30,027 nt of DNA, taken from positions 1 through 30,027 of the forward strand of contig JABVXU010000628.1 of the NCBI GenBank assembly GCA_013365365.1, written 5' to 3'. The translations under genes and the position numbers were made by a program. Below the pieces are notes generated by a model. The model worked only from the letters and a program-made list of their open reading frames with translations, was not told the DNA's origin and searched no databases. Source of the DNA: Cruorifilaria tuberocauda. Taxonomy: Eukaryota > Nematoda > Chromadorea > Rhabditida > Onchocercidae. Below are positions 1 through 11,300 of this stretch, piece by piece (position 1 is the stretch's first letter; each line of letters starts with the position of its first letter).

Positions 1-3000
1 CGTCATCCTTCATTTCCTCGCTTTTCCAGCGACATATGTACAGAAATAAGCTGCCTACTGTTACGTCTACAAAAAATCTAGTAAATGACAATGCAATGAA
101 ATATGACATGTGAATACTCCTAATCTTATGGTCTATCAAACGGTTTGCACAACAAAAAGAAACATAAGCTGAGATCGTTATGCAGCAACGCATCATTTTA
201 AGTGATCATTTTTTCTTTTTAAGCTTTCTCTCCTTCTATCATCGATGCAACCTTTCGTAAAGCCTAATATCATTTGGGAATTTTGCCATTGACTACAATC
301 TGATTTGCTAGTGCTACAAAATGTTTTCAAATGAAAAGTTAAAAAACATCTGGAAATTTGATTTGCTATGTCCAAATGTTGTTTAAAGTCTAGCCAGAAA
401 GGCACAATATTCAGTAGAGTGTTATTTGAGCTTCAGGCTTCAAACTATCCAAAACGATACTTGAAATAATTCATTGAGTGAATATTTTCAGTTAGTTGAA
501 TTAGCTGACTCACATAAAGTACAGAAGTGTAAAAAAAAAATTATTTGGAAATTTTTGTAACTATGGTTCCTCTTTCTCCAATGAGGCTACTCAGCTACCA
601 TTCTCGGAATATTTACTGTCTCAATGCATTCTTCGACCCTGCACTCACTCTATATGAAATATGAGCTAATGAAGCTGCAAGCATTCTTGGTTACTCAGAT
701 TCTTTTGGTTATTTCCTGACAGTCAAATATTTTCAAAAGAGCTTGATTCTTTTATCACTCGATGTTTTTCATGATATCAGTGGTTCCCTAGGCAGATATA
801 CGAAACTTCCAAATATGTGTGAGAAGCGGAAACTCTCGGAATCTGTCATGCATATATTTCCCCACACTCATATTGCCAATATTTGTCGAGAATTATTCTT
901 CTCGAAACTATTTTTAGCTATAATGTTTATCACATCAAATCAAATAGTTAAACTTACAAATCCTTTCATTTTTCTCCATGATTCATTATTGCTACAAATG
1001 TGTTGTCTGTAGTCTGTATATTCGCATTGTCAGGACTTTTTTTATAGAATTTCTTTTATTTTATCATTTACCCATTTTCAATTCGTGTGTAAATTCTTCA
1101 AGCTTAAATCCATTGATAAGAGCTTCTTTGCAATGTATTCTTTTTGCGATTGTAGAAAGGCGTCTTTGGGCGGTATGTGGACCAGATTCGACAAGATTAC
1201 CCTTCTTAACTAATTGCTGTTACTATCATTCTGAATAAAGCATTCGTGTCGACCTCTACGACTAGCAGAGAGCTCAATTCTCACTCAACTGTAGTATAAT
1301 TCGACGGGGTTCAGTCAAACTCAAATAAATTATTTGTCTCTGAATTCGAAATCCAAAAGCTTTCACGACAATATTACAATAATTTCACGTTGGCAAACTC
1401 TTCTTAATGTTAACGTTTTACTTCAGATTAAATTTTTGTTTCGGTATCTTCAGAATCGAGGATGAAAAAGAAAGCTTCGACCGGTTTACACATATCAGAT
1501 GTGCGAGCCGACGATGAAGCCTTCTTCAGGGATGATGTATCTCTGCTCCTTACACATGACAGTGCTCTGACTGGAAACTTAATCAGGAAATTTGCAAAAA
1601 AAGTTATCTGACTATATAACAATCGTCATCAGTAGGACGGAAACTACCATCTGTTAATGGTTTATGTGGTGGAAGAAAACACATTTCGTGGCACCCCATT
1701 ACTCATCTCCTTCCTTCCACCTCTGCAGCATTTTCTGAAGTTCTTCCCATCACATTTTTCTTCCCTCGAGATTACTTTTTACAAATTTATCGGCCCATTC
1801 CTAGCACTGATAGGTATAACCGGAAACAATCGTTCTCTTCTTTCTCCACTCTCCTACCTTTACCACCAGCAAATTTCAACATCAATCAATAAGATGCCAT
1901 TGTTTTACCACTATTTGTATTGTGGCTTGCGCATGCATGTGTATATTACTGGAATTCGGTCCGGTAAATGCTTCTACCTTCCCGAATCACTTGAAAAGAA
2001 GATCGAATAAGAGAAAAGAGGTAAATATACTGTACTGCAACTCCCACCGTCGAGTGTTGCTTTTTGACGGGCTCTCGAGTCAAGTTTTACATAAATTATT
2101 GAGGATGGAAAAATATTTCATTTTCAACTCGCTGCACATGATACATGGATGCCCATACTTTCCATCATTTTCTTTTATCGTACAGAAGACCGGGGAAAAT
2201 GAGTGGTATCCTGAAATGATTTAGACACTAACATCACCCGATGGAGACGCTAGATACCACATTGACAATCAATCAGTGATTGCCGCTATCACATGAGTCC
2301 CTTGATATGTTTGTTGCGTTAGGGGAATGAGTGTGATGATATTTGCAGTGGTTCAGCGTTGTTTTCGATTTGTTTACGTGCATATGGAACGTGGAAGACG
2401 GCAGTTTGACTGATAATGTTTGGACGAGACTGCTCCCAAGAAGTTTCCATCATTAAACTGATGTGATCCATTTGTTAAACCTGAAATTCTTTAAATCGTG
2501 CCAATATGCGAAAACATTTGCTGCCACGTATAGAGTGAAAATCCGAGACGGGATTTAACGTCATCATTTGTTGAAATGCGTTGAGCTTATTTCTATTCTC
2601 TCTCTACAGGAAGCTGGTGCGATGCTGTGTTGTCCTTCACTGTAGGCATTGTAAGGGGTGTCCAGATCTGTGTAGGCTTGGTTCGGAACTTGATCAAGAG
2701 TTTCAGTGAATCTGACTAAAGAAACAATAATACATTGGTGTAGCTGACCTTGGCAACAGCCCGCATATCGATGTGTTTTGGTTTTTATCTTCTGTTTCAA
2801 GCTAAGAAAGTCTCTTTCTTCTTAGGGCGGGTCGGATTTTAGCAAATTTAAATTTCGGGAATGTCGGTACAAGTGGGTTACAGAAATTCTGCGAAGTAAA
2901 ACGAAATGGAATTTTTTAAAAATTGGTTGTTCGAGAGCATGACATGTGACCGTTCTAGGATTTGTATTTCATCTTATTTTTTCCTTATCCATCAATTTCA

Positions 3001-5331
3001 GAATAGCTGTTTTTAGATCCAGAAAGAATTCTGAGCAAGTCTTATATTAGTCTGAAATTAATCAAGGATGTTTGAAATGTAAGCAACCGATAGTGTCATT
3101 TTCTCTCTCGTAATTTTTCTCCTTATCCTCTTTCTATCCTTGCCCTCTCTTCTTTCCCCCTTTTGCATTGCTTTATCACATATCTTGCTAGGAACAGTTG
3201 TCGAAGTATACAAAGAAATATCAAATTATTTTAAAACGTCTGTTCAAAAAATGATTTGACCTTATTTTATCCAGTATTAAACTGCGATGTGATAGATGTA
3301 TACCTAATTTGATAGATTCTACTTTATAGCACTTTGAATGTATGACATTATTCAGTTCTTTAAGAATATTTTTGACTCGTTACAAACAAAATCATAAGAT
3401 TTGTAGATTTCATTCTACGTCAATTCTTCTTTTCCCTTCTTTTGCATTAAAATTTACCATATAAATAGTCTGGATGGTTTAAGGTTTTACCAGTCGTTTT
3501 CACTTAATTTATTGACTACCGTCTTTTGTTTACTTTTCATAATTGCGAAACATCTTTTTAGTTTTCAAATCTGCTCTTAAAATTATGTTGGCAGGCATAT
3601 TTAATTCATCCTGAGAATTTATTGTTTTTCGGTTATGGTTTTGGTTTTGGTTTTGCATTTTTACCATATTAAATCGGACTCCTCGAATACACAATGTTTT
3701 TGTCATACTTCATTTGTTCTGATTTCTTGTAATTAGATCTTCAATATTTCTCTATCTGTTCTTCCCATTATGAAATAACGCCATTGATTTAGTATATAGC
3801 TCATTTTCTTTTTGTAATTTTTTTGTTCATCAACAACGATTCATCGAATCAGTTTTCCATTGGAGTTTGACCAATTATTTTTATTAAATTTTGTTTTTCT
3901 ACCCTCTTTTAAATGTATTACAATAAACCTGATTTAAAATATATCATGCTATACAAAGGGCATAAACTGGAGTGTGGTAAAATGTGGGTTGGAAATAGTT
4001 CTGAGATTTAAGCACTCTACTGTTTTCAACTTCACATTGCTCATATCATGATATTGATCCACTATTTTTTGGTTGGATAATTGCATATCTGCTAATATCT
4101 TACAGATGCATCATCTGCTTTTTCGTATTTTCCCAATTTCATCTTAGATATCGAATGCTATCCATTCATTTCTCTTTTTCCCACTTTTTTCTACGCTTTC
4201 GAAACAGCTGAAAAGACAAATAGAAGTGCAGGAGAGAAACCTATTCATATAGGCTCGATGCATTTTGTTTCATTTCAGAGCCACTTCAATTTGCATTGTA
4301 TTTTCTGCCATGGCCGGCCCCGCCATAAAGTATGTTAGGTACCTTATACGTACTTCATTTCCAGAAATTTACCATCTTAAGCATCAAAACGGTTTCAGAT
4401 TTTTCTCAGCTTGTGACATTAAATTGTAATAAGCTTAAAATGTTTAGGTCCTCTATTAATGGATTAATATATACATGGCGATAAGTGGTTTTAGGTGATG
4501 TTCTGAGTCAAAGTTTTGTTTACTTTCATGCAAGTGAATTGAATATAATTCTTAAGAAGAGATTATAGACGGAAAAAAAAATATTAAGATAGGATGTTTC
4601 CATGAGTACTTTTTAACTTTGCAGCAGTAAGGTATTTCCTGAGTTAGAAATGTGTTGTTTATTGATTATACCGAGTCTCTTACTGCTGAAACTGCTCATC
4701 ACTTTATTTATCTACATAATATGAAAAAAATTTGTCATAAAACGGTTCTCTTTTCTGCTGACTCTGCTACATGAAGCCTTTTTTTACGGATTATTATAGC
4801 GAAACATCAAAATCATGTTCCATTCTTTCACTGTTTCACTGAATTTTACTTTTCTTGCATCATTTCCAATTGGTTTTTCAAGTTTTTTACTTGCGTCCTT
4901 ATGAATGGATGCTTGGATGACAACCGTCTTTTCTATATTGTTATTTACTGTATTTAAATGTATTTTTTGTTCAATGGTTCCAAAATTCATCAGGCTTCAA
5001 ATAGTATGGACCAAGGACAAGTCAGTCTTGCTCTTGTTTTTGAAAGCCTAAAGAGGGTAGTGTTAAAGAGGAGACATGTATAAGGTGTTTGATTTTTAAA
5101 TTTGACCATACATATTTATTAAAAACTCCAGAATCCTTAGTGTCCGGGTTCTTGAATTAGAACCGCTAAAATAGAAAACCAATTCGAAATCTAAAATCAT
5201 TAATCAAATTGAACGTTACTGACAGCTGCGGCGAACCAGTCATTATAGTTGCGCAAACCGTTTGCAAAATATTTAAACCACTAAAATAGACAAATGTTAG
5301 AGAACTAAGGAAAAAGAGTAATTATTAACAG
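1..5331. other. Long AT-rich region, no convincing gene
   Basis: Open frames here are short, lack consistent splice partners and show no recognisable protein motif. The stretch around 1440-2400 is somewhat richer in G+C and holds a 49-codon frame listed separately. A short GGTTTT-type repeat lies near 3636-3655 and A/T homopolymers are frequent. It is probably intergenic sequence, perhaps with upstream control regions of the plus-strand gene that starts at 5350, but no specific element can be named. Confidence 0.5.
1462..1611 (+). CDS. Possible 49-residue small protein or first exon
   Basis: I do not recognise this. An ATG lies 9 nt after a TATCTTCAG acceptor-like sequence (ending at 1453), as in trans-spliced nematode mRNAs, and opens a 49-codon frame ending in TGA. 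The product starts MKKKASTGLH, is mixed charged, and ends basic (IRKFAKKVI). Local base composition is less AT-rich than the flanks. A GTATCT at codon 26 could be a donor, making this a first exon. The opposite strand is also open (1428-1622), so direction is uncertain and this may be chance. Confidence 0.2.
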   Translation: MKKKASTGLHISDVRADDEAFFRDDVSLLLTHDSALTGNLIRKFAKKVI

Positions 5332-5349
5332 ATTTCAACAAGATCGGCA
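5322..5349 (+). promoter_or_regulatory. Possible SL trans-splice acceptor and 5' UTR
   Basis: The sequence attattaacag ends at 5331, followed by 18 nt and then the ATG at 5350. An AG after a T/A-rich run this close to the start codon fits nematode leader trans-splicing. The pyrimidine run is poor, so an ordinary upstream exon is also possible. Confidence 0.35.
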
Positions 5350-8300
5350 ATGCGTTCCCAGAAACAAGTACGCCATGTTGGAAAAATACGCTGTCTGAAA
5401 AATGCGGCTGCTGGAAAATGGAAGACATATCGAAGACGTTTGGAGGCCAGAAAAGCATGGTTGGTTACAAATACTGAGTATGTTGTCGGATGTAACTTGT
5501 GCTTCGAGATTATAAGTTCCAGTCAGTTTACCCATGTAATGCGGTGTAAATTCTTATTAAATATTAGATTTCTAAAATTGCAATATCAAATGATTTTACA
5601 GCATTTTAACAACTGAAAATAAACCATTTTCCACTCTTATTTCAGGCAAAACAATGCAATTCTGACAAGGCATCAGCATTCCAGGTAATGTTTTCCTTTG
5701 TTTACACGTAGTTTTGTGTAAGTGAGAGTTTTATTCAACATTGTTGGGTTTCATATATCCATAATTTGCAGAAAATAAACTGATATAGATATTATTTTTA
5801 TGTTCATTCACAGTAATCTTTGTTCATGCAGTAGTTTATAGCAGTGAGAAAAGAACTTATTTTTTGAAAAAGATGGAAATATTTTTTGACCATTTTTACT
5901 AGAGTTTTAATATTTGTTGAAGCTTGAAAAGTTATCCTCTTTGTACGAATTGTCTGTAGTAATTCAGTTCATGTCAGACATGAAAACGCTTTCTTCGCCC
6001 ATGTTTTTAATATGAGACAAAATTTGCAGCAATACACTTGCTCCGCCACCACCAACACATCGAAGAATCAAGGAGCCGAAGCAGGTACACTAAAACCTTT
6101 TATATATATATATATATGTTTAGATCTTTCGTATACCTTCTTTAAAGCCTCCATATGTTATTGACAATATCGATATTATCCATTGGTTAATAATGATCTA
6201 GTTTGCGGTGGTAGATTTCATTTAGGTTTTCAGAATTCCATTTCCTTGATTGTTTCCTATTTAGACTTGGACATGTGAGATCGTAGTACAGCATTAGGTG
6301 ATATTAAGACAGTGTTAGACAGTGGTATTCATCTTAATCATTATTGCGCCGATACATTTTCTGGATTGCAGCGTTCTCCGGAACAACTAGCAGAAAGACA
6401 GCGTTTGCGGGAGCAAAGACGTCTGGAGAAAAAGTTAGCGAAACAGAGAGCATCAACTTCAAAACTTACAGAAATTAGAAAAGAAAAAGTGAAGTTTAAT
6501 CTTCATCTTTCTTTTAAAAAGTGTGCAACACAATTTAGTGGCAAACTTATATGTAACTTAGTGTCTCGAAGATGGTTATTGGAGTTGAAGATGATAATGA
6601 TTGAAAGTAGTAAGGGACGCTATTCTCTGAGTAATCGTATTAAAATGAAAAACCCCTGCAGATATTAGTCAGTAAATATTCGTTTATGAATCAGACTGTT
6701 TTATATGGTTGTTTTTAAAGTTGCTTGTTTCAGCATAAAATATTGTTGTATTCTATGCTTATATTAATTACACGTTTCGCTTTCATTTTAGTTCTCACAA
6801 AATTTAATTGTTAAAGATGAAATTAAGCTATCCCATCGTATTCATTACTGCAGTAATATGTTTAAAATATTTAGTTATGAAGTTCTGTTAAATAATCTTC
6901 TACTTGGAAGAATCTTTAGATGCGGGTAAATCATTCTTAATACAATTGTTTTCAATTCCTAACTGTTCTTTGAAAGTACAGTGTATTAAAGTGGTTTACT
7001 TTCATTATTTTGCACATTTCCCTTACTTCCTCTGCTCTTGGAAATTGTTTCAAGCTTGGGGAAGGAAGATTTTTATTTACCAATCATATTGTGGACATTG
7101 TTGCTTTACACAACCAATTTTTAAAGTATAATAACTAAGAATATAATAACCAAGGAATGACAAAATTTCAGTGGCGGTAAGAACTATTCGATGTATTCAT
7201 ACATATACGTTATATCTGTATGACTTGAAATATTAATTACAAAGAAGTCTAGCCGGAACTTTTACTTAGTGTAATTGCATTGTGTTATTATGCTCCGATT
7301 TTTTCAGAAGCTGAGAGAAGTATCGAGCAATAGTCTACCGAAAAAGTCATTAGTTGAGCCGAAAATTACAGCAAAAACAACCAAGACTAGAAGTCCGACA
7401 ATAAAAGAAACAACAAAAGTAAGATGTTTAATGGTAGTCGCTAAGTTATTACAACAATTGGTTACTATTCTTGATATAAAATCAGTTTGCTTATTATTAT
7501 TATTGAATGTTTTAAAATTGTTCCTTCATAGAATGAGCGAGTCCAGCATACAATAAATGTGACACAGCGAGAAAAAATTGCAAAAAAAGGAAAAGAACTG
7601 AAGACAATAAAAGTTCCAACGATGGAAAATGGGTCAAAACTAGAACATCAATATCTGAAAGAGGAGGGACCAGTGTCAACCGAAAAAAAAGAAAGACGAC
7701 AATCTCCTATAAAGCTTGAACAAAAAGAATTGGTACAGTCAAAAAAGATAGTATTTAACCTTTCGTATCATCTGAGGACAAGAAATCCGCTTAATCAGTC
7801 TATTCAATCATCTAAAATGTTTGTTGATTTAGGGAAAACAAATTTGGGGTTTCAGAATCATACCATTCTCTAGGACATTCCTTGATATTTATTCCACTTT
7901 TCATAAGAAATTTTTGATGAAGTTAGAATATCACTTTCTGGCTCTGCGGAAGAGAGGAATCTAATAAATGAAGACTGATTAAGTTGTTTCAAACGTGACT
8001 GAACTAACAAAATGCTTTTATTTTACCAATACGCTCATTATAATTCAGTGTAAGACTAAAAATTGGATAAACAAAGATGATGGGAAGAAAAAGGCATTAA
8101 GAATATTTTTGCATAAGATGGATAATAAAAGTATATCTCATAAAAAAGGGGCATATGTAATGTTTATTAGTTTTCGTTAAATTTGTTATAATGGGAAAGA
8201 GATTTAAAATGACCTTATTCTCCAATTCATTTGTACAACATCGACTAATAGCAAATTATTAATATAAAGAAAACTGACAAGAAACCGTCAGAAAAAAAAG

Positions 8301-11300
8301 GGGCGAGTGGGAGAAAATTATTAGGAAGGCAAGGAATGACAAAATGAAATTTCGAGTTGTTAGATTTAGCTTAAAATTTAATTAGCGAAAGGAAATTTTC
8401 CTTTTTAACAGTGTCTTTAATTTTTAAAATAGCTAATATTATAAAAATCTTTGACGCTAAGAATTTAATGACTGCAGTTAGGAAATCGAGCAAAACTCCT
8501 TAGTGAACTGGACATGATTAGTAACTTTTAAAGTGGGCAGTGCTCATAAATTTCTGAAGGGAAAAGCATTGGTAAAAGAAAAGAAAATTGCTCAAACAGG
8601 TTTATTTTGTTGTTTCCTTATTTTTTCCATCCAGTTTCCCGAAACGTTCGTTGAATTCTTTAATGATACGCCCTTGTATTATTAAATGGCAGTAAATGGT
8701 AAATTTTGGTTGGAACACTTCATTCTATTGAGTTGGGAACTCTTCAATTTCAAATAGAAATTTTTTGATCATTCTTCACTATGAAATGAATTGTTTTGAA
8801 AAGTCACCATGAAGTTGATGTCGAAAATTTATGCAATATCGTTAACTTGGAACGCATTTTCGTGTTTTTTTTCTTTTGCAAATAAGTCCTTTTCATCAGA
8901 AACCTTGAATGCATTACATTAGCTACTTACTGGAGTTTTTTTTTCTTTGTTTCGAAAAGTGGAAATCCAAACATTCCTGCAAGTATATAGTTAATCTGCA
9001 TTTTACGTTCAGGTAGCAAACGATGGACAGACTAAAATTCATACAAGCACTGGAAAAACTGAAGGAATAAGTAAGGAACAGAAGAAAAAGGAAAATCGAC
9101 GATTAGATCCTGGCAGTTTCTTGTCAAGACACGATTTCGTTGAAGTATGTTGCATTCTTAATTTGGAGCCCTGGTTACTTATATATTTTAAATGACATAC
9201 GGACTACCATCGTGAAGCAGACATGCAGTATATCTTATGCCCTCTTGGAATATTTCATTTAATTCTTAATGCTTTTCGAAGGATCAGATTTTGTTAGAAT
9301 TTCAATTATCCATGTGTTCTTGATTCTTAGATTCCTCTTCATTGATCAGTTCTCTTCAGACTTGTTTAATTTATACGTTCCTTCATGAACTAACTTTACG
9401 CCAGCAGTAAAGAGGTGTATTTCGTTGTATGGATTAACATTTCGATTTTCTTTTTTTTTCTCCAATATTTATGATTGGATTTGTCTGTTGTTTGAAAAAG
9501 ATTTTAGGGAAACACGCGTGAGATAGGCCACGAGGAAGCAAGAACTGATTTTACGGAGACAATTGGACGACGACAGAAGAAAAAAGGAAGGCATTGTAAT
9601 GAACAGCAATCGAAACTTGAGGGATTCGCTGGCAAGGTTACTTTTTATAAACTATTTTGCTCCAGTAATGGACCATTTTCCTGTTTCACAAGGAAAACAG
9701 TTCTTTTACCATTTCCTTAAATCTTTTTTAATGTTGCAAAAACTTAGACTCAAAATGAAAATGACAGGTCACTCAAGCTACATCTGCTGTGAAATCCACG
9801 GATCAGATATATAAAAGTTCATGTATTATATACCTTCCTCTACTTTGAAAGTATAACGAGAAGCATACTGTTTATCTTGAACTTAAAAGGGGACTGGCGA
9901 CGAATGCTCACATGCTTCTAGCTACTGAACAAATTAATGGTTATCGTTATCAGCTTTGTTCTGAAAAATATTGCAGAAAATTGGGAAACTGCATCTTTTC
10001 CATAGAAATCAAGAAAGGAAGGGAAGGACTCATCTCTGATAGAGGATGATAATGTAGCGAGTCTGAAGCTTTTGAGAAACAAATAGATCTTCGAAAATGG
10101 TAGTGCAGTTTTATGAAGAACAGCATGCTTCTCTTTCATCCTGCCAAACTTGAAAACCGAGATTAAGCCTATTGAATTTTGTTCAAAATACTGAAAGACG
10201 GACAAGTATTTGAAAATGACGTTATTACTTTAATGAACAAGGAAGAAACAACAGTTGAAAGGTAACTTCGTAGAGGATATACATACCGAAGATAGAAGAT
10301 CAGGCCAAAAAAAAGTTGAAGACCAGTTGCTTCTATTTTATTGCTTCATTGATTTCTTTCGAAGAATTTGCATGACACGATGAATGTTGAACGTAATTGC
10401 ATTCTTAAGTTGTGGTCTTCATCACAGTCTTCGTCCATTAACTGACTGATATTGTGAAAATTCTCACGTATTAGGGAACAGTCAGTTTAACATAAAGTTT
10501 TAATACCAACAGTGGAACTATGGCAAATTTGGTTAAGTTTGCAAAATGTATGAAATTTATGTTGAAGCTGTATTCCCGTTAATTTTATTATTAAAACAGT
10601 GGATGTTGATACATTCCCGGATTCATCTTAATTAATGGGTATTTCTACTAATTTAAATTAAAGGTTTTTCACAATTTCCTACCTATTTTTGAATGCTTAA
10701 TTATTAGGTTTTGTGGAAATAAAATAAATAATGCCATTGGTTTAATTAACAGTTACATCTATCGATCCGAAATATTTTAACTGTTGTAACTAAATATTTC
10801 TAAAAGTAGGGATCAACGAAATCCATACTTACTAAGAAAGTAAATAAGTCAGTTTTTTCTCTTTCTCCTTCAAACTTTTGTCATCATGTTGCCACCCGTG
10901 GTTGTAATGTTCTCCTTAATCCTTCACGTAGATGATTATCACATGCTTTAAGACAACTATATCATTTTGATTTCCATTCATGTGTGTTTCTGAACATGTC
11001 TTTCGATTTTATCCAAAAGTTCATCTTTAATTGTTATTATACTTATAAGCTATTATAAGCTAGCATCGACTCATATAAATTATAGATTTGTATGATTAAA
11101 TATGGAGTTTGAAATTTTCGAAGCATTTGGAACTTTATTTCAATGTTTTATGAAATGAGTTCAAAAAAATTCGAAATTTTGTTTTTGTTTCAGATTAACA
11201 AACATGAAGAGGATATTTTAGAACAGATTAAGAAACAGGGAGAGGACATTTCAGATAAGAAAGAAAACGAAGGAATAAATGAGGTTTGTACAAAGTTACT

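Noticed and set aside
8000..8180. Plus-strand 61-codon frame
   Set aside because: AT-rich composition, no convincing acceptor or donor, and it follows the AATAAA at 7963.
9918..10205. Minus-strand 95-codon frame
   Set aside because: It lies in an intron of the plus-strand gene, has no splice partners and no recognisable motif.
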